Source: Antedon mediterranea (lineage: Eukaryota > Echinodermata > Crinoidea > Comatulida > Antedonidae). Taken from it: a DNA stretch of 64,000 nucleotides. The stretch covers positions 8,313,001-8,377,000 of the forward strand of contig NC_092673.1 in the NCBI RefSeq assembly GCF_964355755.1, in the 5' to 3' direction. The notes beneath the pieces were generated by a model, which saw only the letters and a program-made list of their open reading frames with translations, did no database searches and was not told where the DNA came from. Shown here piece after piece: positions 26,301 through 35,810 of the stretch (position 1 is the first letter of the stretch; each line of letters starts with the position of its first letter). The position numbers and the translations under genes are program-made.

Positions 26301-29300
26301 GAAAGCTCTGTTTCCCCATGAGTGATGAGACTTAGGCTGATGAAGAAGCAGCGTATCGTCCGGGAACATAAAGCCTAAGCATGTCAGAAATATATTCAGG
26401 AGCCATGCCATTTATAGACTTAAATACAAAGAGTAATATTTTAAAAACAATGCGGTACCTAACAGGAAGCCAATGCAATGTTTCCAAGGTATTTGATATA
26501 TGTCCATATCTTGGTAATTTTTTAACAACTCGTGCCGCTGTATTTTGAATCAGCTAAAGCCTGTGGAGTTGTTTTTGTGGTAGCCCATATAGCAATTAGT
26601 TTCCCATATCCAGTCGTGAAGTGACAAAAGCATGAACAAGTTGTTTAGCTGCTGCCTCATTAATAAACTTACGAATCCTTCGGATGTTTCGTAAGTGAAA
26701 AGACGACGTAGAAATAGTTTTTGAGATACTAGAAATCATAGTCATACCCGCATCCATTTCAACCCCAAGATTTCTTACTTGCCTAGCCAGGTCTATTTGG
26801 GTTTCACCAATGTAAATAAAACTTGGTGGCAGTTTTTCCAACTGCTGCTTTGATCCAAAGAGACTATATTCTGTTTATTCATCGTTTAATTTAAGAAAGT
26901 TGTTTTTCATCCAGACACGCAATTCATAGATACAATGTTGGAGCAATTCCAAAGAAATATCACTGTGTGTCATTGTAGGTTTAAAAGAAATATAAAGCTG
27001 AGTATCATCAGCGTAAACATGATAGTACAGATCATATTTACTAATGATATCCCGTATCGGGTGTAAATAAATTGTGAACCATTGCGGCCCAAGAACAGAT
27101 CCTTGTGGTACCGAAAAGTTTAAAAAAGAAGCTTTTGAGATAGCATCAACAATACATACGTGTTGAGGCCTGTTTTCCAAATATGACCGACACCAATCAA
27201 GTGCTTTTCCTTCAATACGTAGGCCTACTGAGTCTATTTCTATTTAACAATTATAGGGAGAATTTTTGACAATATTAAAAATTTTCTCCTCACTTGCAGG
27301 TTCGAACTGACAAAATTGTATAGGCCTAGACCTAGTTAAACCATAAGATATATTACATTTATCAGAAGCAGTTGTAACTTCTGCGGTATTTTCATTTTCT
27401 AGTGAATCACGAATTGATTTAATATTATTTATAAAAAACACTGATGACTTGGAACGATGTAAAAGTTTATTTACTAAATCGAAAAGTTTCTTTTGATCAC
27501 CTGTGCAGTCACTAACCAGACTAGAGTAATACCGCGTCTTGGCCTTTTCAATCAGTTCATTTACAATACATCTTTGGTCACAGTATTCCTGTCTATCCTT
27601 AAGAAGCTTTGATTTCATCCACTTACGTTCAAGTTGACGACGTAATTTCCTTTCACATCGAATTTTATTTGTATACCACGGTTTAGCTTACTTTTGCCTC
27701 ATTGTTTTTTTTCTGAACTGGTGCATGTAAATCAAGTACAGCCATGAGGTGAGAATAGTTTTCTACACTATCTTCAAGAGTCACACTTACATCCGTTATG
27801 TTAGACACACAAGCTTGAATGTCATTTGTGAATTTCTCCATATAAATTTGTTTTAAGTTGCGACTTTTTCTTACAGTTTTATGGGTTGTGAGCCGTTTAA
27901 GATCAAACTTGCAAAATATGGCAAAATGATCTGACAGGCCAGGGTGTATCTTAACATCCGGGAGCAGTAGATCATCTCTAGTGATGATAAGGTCAAGGCA
28001 GTGGCCACTACAGTGTGTGGGTTCATTTATATGCTGCTGGAGACCAAACGATCTAAGCATGTGTCTTAAATCTATTTGCTGCCACATTTTTAGTATTATC
28101 CATATGGATATTAAAGTCTCCACAAAAAACAATTTCAGACCAAAAGAGAATATAGTCAAACAACATTTTTTCAAAATCATTGAGGAATTCTGTAACAGAC
28201 AAGGTAGGTGGTCGATATATGTTAACTAAACGAAGAAATTTCGAGTTAGACGTAATCTGCACATGTATAGCCTCAAATGATGCATATATGTACATCAGTT
28301 TTCATGTTTACAACTAAGCTAGACTTATACAGAATTACAACACCACCTCCTGTTTTTTCCAAGTCACCATTAGGCCTATATCAATTTTCCTTAAAATCAA
28401 TGGCAATAATTCAGGACGTTAATTTAAAACTTGTGGACGCTAACATTCAAAGCATGTACTATACTTGGAAAAAGTATTGTGCCAATTAATTAAAGAACAA
28501 TTTTTGCATCATTATCAATATTAATTATACTAAATAACCTTAATAAGGGAAAAATTTCAATCTAAAATTTTGTTTAGCAATAGGCCTAACTAATTTTGTG
28601 TCATCATGTTTTATTTTTGCACAATTAATTTTCTTAACTCAATCAATTTAAATTCAAAAATTTCTAAAAAAATCTAGAAACCGAACAAATAAGTGTTGAT
28701 ATGCTTATTATTAAGTAAATGTTTATCATATTTTTCTTTTACATCAGTTCCATAATGACATGATTCACAATAATATTTTTTACTTTTTGTAGTATCTGTA
28801 CTTTCATGTAACTTTAACTTTATACTCATCACTAGCTGCATAATAGCAATATTTGCATTCGAAAGGTCTGCTTACATAGTCAGGATGTTTTGGATAACCA
28901 AATATCTCGTTGGCTTCACATTTTACAATATACCTATTTTCAACTATACAAAGACTTGCACCTTTCAATTGCTTAGGTGTTATTTTTTCTTCACTTGTAT
29001 AGTTTAAATGCTTCTTACTACGTAGATGTCTATTATAATATACTTTATTTTTCAATATAGACATGTTTTTTATTTTCAAACCCATTTTTAAATTCAAAAA
29101 TTTATAAAAGATCAACTAAAATTTTTCAGATTTTCAGGATTTTAAAATTTTTCAGATTTTCAGGATTTTAAAATTTTTCAGATTTTCAGGATTTTAACAT
29201 TTTTCAGATTTTCAGAATTGAAAAAATTTTTTAAATTCTTATCATTACGTCATATTTTTTTTTTTTTTAAAGGGTCAACAGACAGAAATAAAAGAAGTCA

Positions 29301-29688
29301 ACATTTTTTAAAAGGTCATAATATTTGACCTCCTATCTCTTAACCATTATTAGCGTAATTAATTAACATAGGAAATGTCCTAGTTCTCTCCCTTTATAAC
29401 TAATTATCATATCATATCATATCATATCGAGGGCGCGTGGACGCTCTGGATTACCGATCGCGAGGTCGTACTGGTTCGAATTCAACTCTCGCCGCATTGC
29501 TTGTATCCTTCGGCAAGGCACTTGCTTTTGCCTCTTCCCCACCCAGGCGTATAATAATATGGGTACCCGGTTAGATCAAGAAACAATTTTGCGCTGATTA
29601 ATAGCTGCATTATTATGGAAGTATATTTCCATGTCTTTGATCCAAAAATGCCCTTGAGCATTCATGAAAAGGACGCTATATAAATCTG

Positions 29689-29721
<33 letters not shown>

Positions 29722-31310
29722 GTATCGTTAGTGTTATTATTATTATTATTATTATATGTTAGTTTTCTTTCAAAATCTATGTAAAAGTTATTTAGGTATA
29801 AATATATACAATAATTTTAAATTCCATTAAGAATTACATATTTACACTGTATATAACAATCAAGTAAGTTTGGCATGCAATAATGACTTTACATTTAGCA
29901 GTTAAATGTATTATTAACCTTCAATTAATTATTATTTGAAAACCGCGTGAATAACGACCATCGTGGTCGCGATATGCACAGTGAATTTCAGTCTGACCAT
30001 TAAGAACTGAAAAGAGGAGGAGTACTTTATGCGAACCTCTATTCTGCTTTTATACATTGTTTGTATCTGTTCTTCCACCACAAAGCCAATTTTAACTGAA
30101 TACTCATTTTCCATTCTGTTTTAGTTGACCTTGGAGAAGAGATTTCAAAGTATGTATGAATCAAATAAAGAGTACTCGGCAATATTTCTAAAGGGTATGC
30201 ACCAGTTATCGTCCATTACCTCACCAGGAGTTGCAAAAACATTTGACCTTTCACCTTTTTGTGAGATATGCGATTTAGGAGGTAATTTGTTGATATCTAA
30301 TGAAAATGTGAGATGTTTTAACAATTTTTCGCTATGGGACAACAATCTAATTGTTGTGTCAGGTTCAAAGCTACATTATTCTTTATTATACAGGTGGTTC
30401 TGGGGCATTAGCATACGCCTTAGCCTCTGAATATCCAGACGCAACGGTAACAGTGTTTGACTTGGCTCCTGCTGTAGTAGAGGCGAAGAAAATAACACCA
30501 GACGAAAACGAAAGAAAAAATGTCAAATTTGTTGCTGGAGATTTCTTTCAAGATGAATTTCCTCCAGCTAAGTTGTATACTTTTGCAAGAATTATTCATA
30601 ATTGGGGATTGGAAAAAGTGCACAACCTGCTGAAAAAGACATTTAGATCTTTGAAATCTGGTAATTGGCCAATGGCGTTTGAAATAGCATTAGACTAGCA
30701 TCATGTGACTGTGGGAGACAAGATGTGTCTTATATGCCTATTTATATTGGTTGTATTCTTACACAACATGCTTTACTATCGCTGCTGCATCCGTCGGGTG
30801 TGGCGTAAAGTCGTTGGTTGGGTCTAGTTTACATACAACGCAGTTATACGATAATATCGTACACAATCTAAGTAGGAATTATCTCGCGGTGTGCTGATAT
30901 GGAGGGCATACACCAGTATTTTGAATGAATTGTAATAAGGTTCAAAGTTCTGATTTGACCCAGATATCTGAATACAATTTTTGAAACGGGTTTATAATTT
31001 TCAAATCACTTTTACTATTATTTACAGCCACGATATGGCATATTGAACTGAACAGCTTTACGTTACCCACAAATTCATTTTTTCTACAGGTGGTGCTGTT
31101 TTGATAGCAGAACTTCTATTGAACGAGAATAAAACTGGCCCTCTAGAAACAGTATTCCTGGACATTAATATGATGGTTGAAGCGTCTGGAAGAGAAAGAA
31201 CTGAGACAGAGTACCGTCTATTATTGGAACAAAATGGATTTGTTGATTTCGAATGCAAATCTGTAGAAGGACACGGTGGTTTTCATACGATGATTGCTAA
31301 AAAACCATAA
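17314..31310 (+). CDS. ASMT-like (acetylserotonin/hydroxyindole-type) O-methyltransferase, six exons
   Basis: SAM-dependent small-molecule O-methyltransferase of the plant-COMT/animal-ASMT family. Exons are 17314-17388, 18349-18529, 18866-19041, 30125-30281, 30394-30660 and 31090-31310. Phases join exactly and the product is 358 residues (human ASMT is about 345). Visible features: N-terminal dimerisation/winged-helix region (DGFQKSQ then [24 protein letters not shown]); SAM-binding motif I DLGGGSGALA at about residues 194-203; acidic end of beta-2 (TVFDLAP); AGDFF at about 244-248; the expected catalytic His in RIIHNWG at about residue 265; and the C-terminal block [16 protein letters not shown]. 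No reading-frame damage is seen. Substrate cannot be deduced: such genes are often expanded in marine invertebrates and need not make melatonin. Intron 3 is 11 kb because of the antisense polymerase element. AATAAA-like signals occur near 31449-31473. Confidence 0.92.
17402..17765 (+). mobile_element. 5S-rRNA-derived SINE (SINE3 type) in intron 1
   Basis: Positions 17402-17520 closely follow a 5S rRNA: taccacgttgaa, ggttctcgtc, gatcaccgaagttaagcgac, gttgggcctggtta, gcttggatg and gggtgctgta occur in order, covering the internal RNA polymerase III promoter boxes. Differences from the canonical RNA (for example gtgagactat for gggtgaccg) and the fused 240-bp unrelated body ending in an (A/T)-rich aaataaaataaaaataa tail show a retroposed SINE, not a rRNA gene. 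The LINE partner supplying the tail is unknown. A 28-bp piece of the body recurs inverted at 18032-18059. Confidence 0.82.
17885..18035. repeat. near-perfect 65-bp inverted repeat (fold-back)
   Basis: 17885-17949 is the reverse complement of 17971-18035 with one mismatch and a 21-base spacer, so the RNA or single-stranded DNA would form a long hairpin. The arms contain ctaatggtataaacctaaca and taccagagcaaca. A third, partly decayed copy of the same unit follows at about 18060-18155. It lies in intron 1 of the methyltransferase gene. Confidence 0.85.
19094..19374 (+). repeat. left terminal inverted repeat of the polymerase element
   Basis: Starts tagttataaatggagagaac and continues gacatttcctatgttaat, then gagataggaggtcaaatatt, then three copies of a subrepeat containing ttttaaaatcctaaaaatct, and ends near gaatttaaaaatagg. 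The same order occurs inverted at 29081-29402 with several substitutions and small indels. Confidence 0.88.
19639..20180 (-). pseudogene. two tandem related small genes, CxxC plus coiled coil, in the polymerase element
   Basis: The proximal copy (frame 19639-19848, extended upstream to about 19880) gives [20 protein letters not shown], then [21 protein letters not shown] second copy at about 19930-20180, in broken frames, gives the related [14 protein letters not shown] and [15 protein letters not shown]. Both have a Cys-x-Cys/Cys-x2-Cys cluster just before the Lys-Leu-Lys-Glu start and an amphipathic, coiled-coil-like body. The second copy begins at an ATG near 20174 (MAGNKICKK). They look like a tandem gene duplication. 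Function unknown; a small structural or DNA-associated protein is a guess. Frameshifts and stops make both non-functional. Confidence 0.6.
20403..23890 (-). pseudogene. protein-primed family B DNA polymerase (pPolB), broken
   Basis: Read right to left the family's landmarks appear in order. N-terminal block [10 protein letters not shown] and [19 protein letters not shown] (about 23620-23740); zinc-binding segment with [14 protein letters not shown] (about 23180-23240); exonuclease I region IIADFKCM (about 23070), where the usual Asp-x-Glu is Asp-x-Lys; ECIxxF-type region; [14 protein letters not shown] (22370-22412); [15 protein letters not shown] (about 21890-21930); palm motif A DSNNLYG (about 21625); motif [12 protein letters not shown] (about 21220-21250); motif C TDTDSL (about 20940); and the C-terminal block at 20403-20681 with [13 protein letters not shown]. 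At least half a dozen frameshifts or stops (for example near 23410, 21800, 21483 and 21275) split it. Intact relatives replicate linear DNA from a protein primer. Confidence 0.88.
24136..24550 (-). pseudogene. coiled-coil protein of the polymerase element, broken
   Basis: Starts at ATG 24550-24548 right after an AATAAAAAAC-like leader that is also found at the zinc-finger gene (29064). The N-terminus [15 protein letters not shown] leads to [21 protein letters not shown] frameshift near 24360 moves the frame, after which a highly charged heptad-like segment with internal repeats follows ([33 protein letters not shown]). A stop near 24136 cuts it, with the similar repeat continuing to about 24030. 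No homologous family recognised; a long rod-like structural role is a guess. Confidence 0.55.
24571..24622. repeat. 52-bp direct repeat bracketing the nested insertions (left copy)
   Basis: The sequence from ttcttaactcaaacaattta through to aaatctagaaaccg recurs with only a few differences at 28631-28683. The two copies flank the whole fold-back plus LINE insertion. The left copy lies just upstream of the coiled-coil gene's start codon (minus strand), so it may be a promoter cassette of the element. Confidence 0.75.
24637..25781. mobile_element. fold-back element with tandemly repeated arms
   Basis: It begins ggttggtgaacatcagtc and ends with the reverse complement gactgatgttcaccaacc. Each arm is a string of imperfect copies of ccaaaatacgtcaacttgag followed by ggcgcta, alternating with ccaaaatacgcgaatt; the right arm (about 25430-25781) carries the same units inverted. 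No reading frame of note. The structure matches Foldback/Galileo-like DNA elements with modular arms. A clear target-site duplication was not found. It is inserted in the polymerase element between its coiled-coil and zinc-finger genes. Confidence 0.8.
25800..28490 (-). mobile_element. LINE retrotransposon, CR1/L2-like, 5'-truncated and broken
   Basis: Minus-strand fragments in order: endonuclease with LVNIYRPP and FCGDFNIHM (28053-28295) and [13 protein letters not shown] (27683-28180); linker (27244-27618); reverse transcriptase with [12 protein letters not shown] and the catalytic [11 protein letters not shown] (26875-27180); thumb region with [12 protein letters not shown] (26596-26841); C-terminus [20 protein letters not shown] (26187-26411); then a 3' UTR to about 25800 ending in an A-rich run. 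The first part of the endonuclease domain is missing, so it is 5'-truncated. Frameshifts and stops inactivate it. It is nested inside the polymerase element, in the same orientation. Confidence 0.9.
28631..28683. repeat. 52-bp direct repeat bracketing the nested insertions (right copy)
   Basis: Near-identical partner of 24571-24622 (ttcttaactcaatcaattta through to tctagaaaccg), lying just downstream of the zinc-finger gene. Either a shared regulatory cassette or a footprint of how the nested DNA was inserted. Confidence 0.75.
28690..29064 (-). pseudogene. C2H2-type zinc-finger protein of the polymerase element, frameshifted
   Basis: Starts at ATG 29064-29062, just inside the right terminal repeat, as [19 protein letters not shown]. 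It then carries a Cys-x2-Cys pair in [18 protein letters not shown] and, after a one-base frameshift near 28815, a second finger of the form [12 protein letters not shown] followed by HLLNNKH. The finger spacing Cys-x2-Cys-x12-His-x5-His resembles viral and Polinton-type C2H2 proteins. The N-terminal RHLRSKKH tail suggests that a first finger has lost its cysteines. Likely DNA-binding by family, but inactive here. Confidence 0.65.
29081..29402 (-). repeat. right terminal inverted repeat of the polymerase element
   Basis: Inverted partner of 19094-19374. It has four copies of the A/T-rich subrepeat (tttttcagattttcaggatt), one more than the left end, and an expanded T run, so it is about 40 bp longer. 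Ends ctctccctttataacta. Confidence 0.88.
29419..29760 (+). mobile_element. tRNA-derived SINE with (ATT)n tail
   Basis: A tRNA-like head with a B-box (ggttcgaattc at about 29474) is followed by the block cttcggcaaggcacttgc and cacccaggcgtataataata, then gggtacccggttagatcaag and acgctatataaatctggtat, ending in (att)n interrupted once (29690-29755). The head, body and trinucleotide tail are typical of tRNA SINEs shared by many marine invertebrates. It abuts the right end of the polymerase element. Confidence 0.8.
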
Positions 31311-31879
31311 GCTATATGCCTATTATTGGTAAATATTCCGTACTAGGTGAAATCAGGCCAGTTATTTCTTTGCTATCCCGCCGCCTTATGACTTAAATTT
31401 AGGATTTCTTTCAATAATTATTACTAGGCCTATAGTGTTTGGTGAGAAAATAAAAATATTACATAAAAATAAACCATTAGGCCTATCTTTTTATATATGG
31501 CGACATCAATCTATATTATCTACGCTACACAAAATCTGATCAGAAAAAAGAATCGCATGGAAAGCTGTTGTTCCGAGGTTCATGCTTATAAATGTCAAAT
31601 TTGCTGTATCTACACATATGGCATCTTCAGTGTCGGAATCCCATACAGCATGATGACGTCTGTATCATATACAGTTAGGTTAAGGATGGTTAGTGTATTT
31701 AAGTACAGACTCTGTGTTTGACATGACATATGATGATGTATGACGGAATACTGGCAATTTCAAGAATCGGCTATTTTTTTATTATGTCTATTAATTCAAG
31801 TTGTGTATCAATTCGGATTAATCTGGTACGACATCAAAGTCATGACAACCAGCATTACGGAACATAACGGCAAATGAAG
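31311..31879. other. 3' flank of the methyltransferase gene
   Basis: Probable 3' UTR with AATAAA-like signals near 31449-31473. The short plus-strand frame at 31497-31721 has no family motif and starts inside this flank, so I do not call it a gene. Confidence 0.4.
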
Positions 31880-32104
31880 ATTACAAATAATGTTTTCACC
31901 TATAAATTGTCAAAATAAACGGTTAAATTCAATCAAAACCCCATTAGCTGGCAGCCAATTTGATTTTTTTTTTGCTTTAAATTACAGTTTTATAGGTAAA
32001 TAATTATTGTTATTTTTGATCAAAGGGAATAACTATTATGTAACATTAAAATGGCATATTCAACAACAACATTAAACAAAATATTTTTCAGGGGGACAAT
32101 ACAT
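31880..32104. mobile_element. MITE copy (family with TTAAAGATGTATTGTCCC ends), 5'-truncated
   Basis: Shares the internal blocks attggctggcagccaa-like, ttgctttaaattacag and tatgtaacattaaaatggca with the full copy at 48119-48452 and ends gggggacaatacat. The left terminal repeat is missing. The family has at least seven copies in the window. Confidence 0.7.
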
Positions 32105-32989
32105 TTTTTTTTTCTCTCTTTTGTGGCGTTAACCACTATTTATTCATTTCATCTTCAACAGATTAATACAATTATTTCTAATAATAATAATAACTATTTC
32201 ATTGTTATTCTCACTTTTGTTTGGTTTATATATATATATATTTAACATTGTGATTTTATCAATGTTACTGTTCTTAGAATCAGAACATTAATATTTCTTT
32301 TCTGTTATCCACCTTTTTTCATAATTTTCTAATATTTTTTTTTGTTTTATAATTCGCAACATCTAAAATTATAAACACTTACCTTTTTTTTTCAATTCAT
32401 TCAGCCTTATCGCCTGACTTTATTTACTTTAGACCTCTGGCCCCTAGTTATTAACAACATAATAATTACATTGAAATATAAAGCAATTTATGGTGACAAG
32501 ATAAATGAATTAATTAATTTCGTTCTCTAAGCAAAACATATATCTTAACTTATAAGCATGATAAATATATTTAGATAGATTATCAATAATTATTGGATCC
32601 TGGGATGACATTAAACGACAGAATTTAAAAGTATTTGGATTTTCAAAAAATAAAGAAGGTATACATTTTTTTCTGATTTCCTTGTAACGAGAGCAAAAAC
32701 TAATAAATGTACTGTAGAAGATACATTTACTAATGTTAAATAATTATTTTCGGTATGTATTTTTTTTTATGTATAATTCATTTATACCCTATATACAGAC
32801 TATATACATTATTTTAAAATACAAATATAAAAAATAAACAAAAATATTAAAAAATGCTTTTCTTACTCCTGTGTCTAGTTCTATGTCTCATGGTTATATT
32901 TGTTTGCTTATCTTCTCGTGCGTTACTTATGTTGCGTTACGTTTCTTTTTTGTTTTCAATATTAATTTATACAATTTTTTTAATTCATA
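32105..32989. other. intergenic, nothing recognised
   Basis: T- and A-rich simple sequence between a MITE copy and a LINE 3' end. No exon or further repeat boundary is supportable. Confidence 0.35.
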
Positions 32990-33790
32990 CTTCTCATACA
33001 TATAAGACAAAATGAAACTGCCTGTGGGTATTATACAACAATATTATGTAAATATCTGTATATTTATACCTGTAGTGCTGTACATAACTATTCTCATGCA
33101 TACATATATATTTTAAATAATCAGATCCACATAAATATAAATTATAACAGGCGGTTAAGGTAAGATCTATTTTTCTTCCGCCATGAAAAGACGAGACAGT
33201 GATCCGGTCCATTTGTTTACATTTTTCAAAGTATGTGCTTTGTAAACGCAGAAGCATCCAATAGAGAACATGTTGTGTAGGCCTATGGTGTAAACGTAAA
33301 ATAATCCCATAAGGGTTTTACTTCAGTGCATTCATAAAAGAAATGGGCATCATCCTCTACTATGTTGCATTGTAGGCAAGTATCTGTGTTACTTATTTTC
33401 CACTTTAAGAGCCTTCTTTTGGTAGGTGTTATACAATGCAGTAGTTTGATGTTCAACTGTTTAAGTTTATTATCTTTAATATTTTTAATTTTTCTTTTCC
33501 ATGTTAGAGACCAATCGTTCTCTATGTTAAAATATGTTTCCCACTTTGTTTTACTTTTGGATGGTTCTAGACATTTTTCCATAATAAAGAAAGAACATAT
33601 TTGTTTGCTACTCATGTTCAAACATCGAACATGTGTTGTTTTTGAGTGCTTTTTGTTTTTTTCCTCTTTTTATCCCTATCTTTAAGATTAATTGTCTTAG
33701 TTCCTGAAAATAATAATCTATATATGAATTTACGTAAGGGCAAAATTCGGTAAATCGTGCGTTACTTCTAGAATGTTTACTCGATGGCAT
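32990..33790 (-). mobile_element. LINE 3' fragment, L1/Tx1-like, with C-terminal zinc knuckle
   Basis: The minus frame 33283-33621 contains KQLNIKLLHCITPTKRRLLK and WKISNTDTCLQCNIVED followed by HFFYEC: a Cys-x2-Cys...His-x4-Cys knuckle typical of the C-terminus of L1/Tx1 ORF2. A further piece (32994-33257) continues with ACYNLYLCGSDYLKY after a frame change, matching the last block of the same proteins. The reverse transcriptase is absent, so this is a 5'-truncated dead copy. Confidence 0.78.
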
Positions 33791-34092
33791 TATAAAGTTG
33801 GTTCGTACTTTCGGTACTGATTTTAACCACCTGATTTAACCCTGTAGTGTTTACCAATTAAATTGAGTTAGATAATTAGTTATTGACAATTTATGTTTAA
33901 CTGTTTTGCCTCAAATAGAGTTGTTTTCTGTTCGTGGTATACACTGTCTAATGGATGTCCATCATCAAATACCTGCACACAATAATACAAGGATGCTTCG
34001 CATTTACCGTTCTCCTTTTACGATAATTGTTTTTAATAGCTGAAAACCGGGTGAACAGCTCGAGTACAGCATAATAATGTTGAAGATAGTCT
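33720..34092. repeat. dispersed repeat, partner of 56470-56845
   Basis: Blocks such as ggtaaatcgtgcg, tttactcgatgg, ataaagttggttcgtact, gtggtatacactgtctaatg, gatgtccat, taatagctgaaaaccgg and atgttgaaga occur in the same order and orientation near 56475-56845. The two copies are clearly related over about 370 bp with many small differences. The element class is unknown; the left part adjoins the LINE 3' fragment, so it may be an internal part of that LINE. Confidence 0.65.
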
Positions 34093-34199
34093 GATTTTTT
34101 TTACAACAAGGCCATATACATGGCTGCAGTCGCGTGTTCAAATTTGAGTTAGTGTTTACCGACCGACTAACTGACCGACCAACCATCCGACCAACATAG

Positions 34200-34960
34200 T
34201 GAGCTGTAGAGTAGAGTAATTTAAGTTTATTTAAAATGCCAATAGTTTTGGAAATCTTATTTGAAATATAATCACCATGGCTATTCCAATTTAGATGTTC
34301 ATTAATAATTATACCAAGGAAGTTGAAATTATGAACCCGCTGAATCTTAACATTGTCAATTTCTATATCTAACGTACGGTATCAACACGACGTTTACTCA
34401 TATGAAATATCATATACTTCGACTTCAACACATTTAATGATAATTTATTTAATTTAAGCCATTCACTAACTTTATCAAGTTCAATGTTGAGAATGTTGTT
34501 AATTGGATTACATGTCCTGAGGGTGCTTCAAAGTGTCTGCATATATTATAGTTTTAAAAATAGTGCTAACGTTTGCGATATCGTTTATGTATATGATAAA
34601 CAAAAGCGGACCCAGTATTGATCCTTGTGGAACACCTGTAGTTATCTGTAAAATGTCCACATATTGTTTACGATTAGTTAAATAATCCTTAATAAGATTA
34701 AGTGAATTCGAGTGAAGGCCATAATGATTCAATTTGTGCAACATTATTTTGTGATCTATTGTATCAAATGCTTTTTATAGGTCCAAATATATATTAATAG
34801 GTATTTCATAATTGTCCATGTGTTGAGTAACTTTATCTACAAGCTCAAGTGCAGTAAATTCCGTAGTGAGGTGGTTTCCCGATTAATCGTACGATCAAAA
34901 CGGTACTGGGTATGATCAACTAGCGTTCGTGTTCCCACCTAATCATCCATTCATAGAAGT
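34200..34960 (-). mobile_element. LINE reverse transcriptase fragment
   Basis: The minus frame 34508-34744 contains DYLTNRKQYVDI, then TTGVPQGSILGPLLFIIYIN, the conserved RT block, followed by a damaged catalytic box in which one Asp codon of the YADD motif is lost. Downstream in other frames is a thumb-type segment (NFLGIIINEHLNWNSH) and SKISKTIGILNKLK-like sequence to about 34210. It is an inactive internal piece; both ends are missing. Confidence 0.8.
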
Positions 34961-35591
34961 ACTGTTGAAGATATCAATCTGTGGCGACAATAGAATGGAC
35001 CCGAGACCTGGCTATCTTCGACTTTTAAATAATAGAAAGTTTAGAAAAAGTTTTTGTTAGACTAGAAATGTACGTTGTATGTATATAGAAAAATGGTTGT
35101 AATTTTCAAAATTACGTTGTATAAGTTGCGATGTGAAAAACTGTTATTTGATCGTTAGTTGTCGTGTACATAAAGCAAAAATATAAATACTGTATAATAA
35201 AATAAAATAAAAATCGTTAGTAAAACTTTTAAAAAGAGTAAAGATATAAGGAAGAAAAAAAAATATTTAGTTTTTTTTTTTAATGACTATATATCACACA
35301 CATTATCTTTTAATGGTTTTCAAATGAATACTCGGACAAGGGGATTTGGTCATTACATAGGATAGTTTTATTGTTTAGAATAAGAAACTATTTATACTGG
35401 ATTAATCTGTTGGTCGCAATAAAAGATTGTTCACTTCATATGTCATTACTATTTTGGGCAGTAGTTTTTCCTCTAGTAAATTACTTTTGTTGGTCACCAT
35501 TGACTCTATTGAAAAGACATAATTATAAATAATGATTTATTAATGAATGGTTAAACATGTATTGTACACTTCCTTTCTTCCTCCAAGAATG
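34961..35591. other. intergenic, nothing recognised
   Basis: AT-rich, without a supportable gene or element boundary. Confidence 0.35.
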
Positions 35592-35810
35592 ATTTCAGTT
35601 ATAAAATGACAAAATAAACTTTTAAACCCAACCAAAGACCTATTGGCTGGCAGCCAGTTAGATTTTTTGCTTCAAATTACAGTTTTTTTAGTTAAATAAT
35701 TTTTGTTTCGGTCCAATTTTTGGCCAAAGTGAATAAATATTAAGCGACATTTAAAATGGCATATTCAAAAAAAAAACAAAAACATTTTTAGGGGGACAAT
35801 CCACCTTTAA
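35592..35810. mobile_element. MITE copy (TTAAAGATGTATTGTCCC family), 5'-truncated
   Basis: Contains cagttataaaatgacaaaat, attggctggcagccag, ttcaaattacag, aaaatggcatattc and the terminal gggggacaatccacctttaa. Left end missing. Confidence 0.68.

Larger units (their letters stand above)
19094..29402 (-). mobile_element. 10.3-kb inverted-repeat element encoding a protein-primed DNA polymerase B (Polinton/adintovirus-like)
   Basis: About 300-bp terminal inverted repeats (19094-19374 and 29081-29402) bound a block whose genes all read on the minus strand: a C2H2-type protein (28690-29064), a coiled-coil protein (24136-24550), a protein-primed family B DNA polymerase (20403-23890) and two tandem CxxC/coiled-coil frames (19639-20180). 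After removing the nested fold-back (24637-25781) and LINE (25800-28490) the element is about 6.4 kb, small for a Polinton (15-20 kb). I recognise no retroviral-type integrase, packaging ATPase, protease or capsid gene. All larger genes are broken, so it is a fossil. A 6-bp target duplication is not evident. It lies antisense in intron 3 of the methyltransferase gene. Confidence 0.85.
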
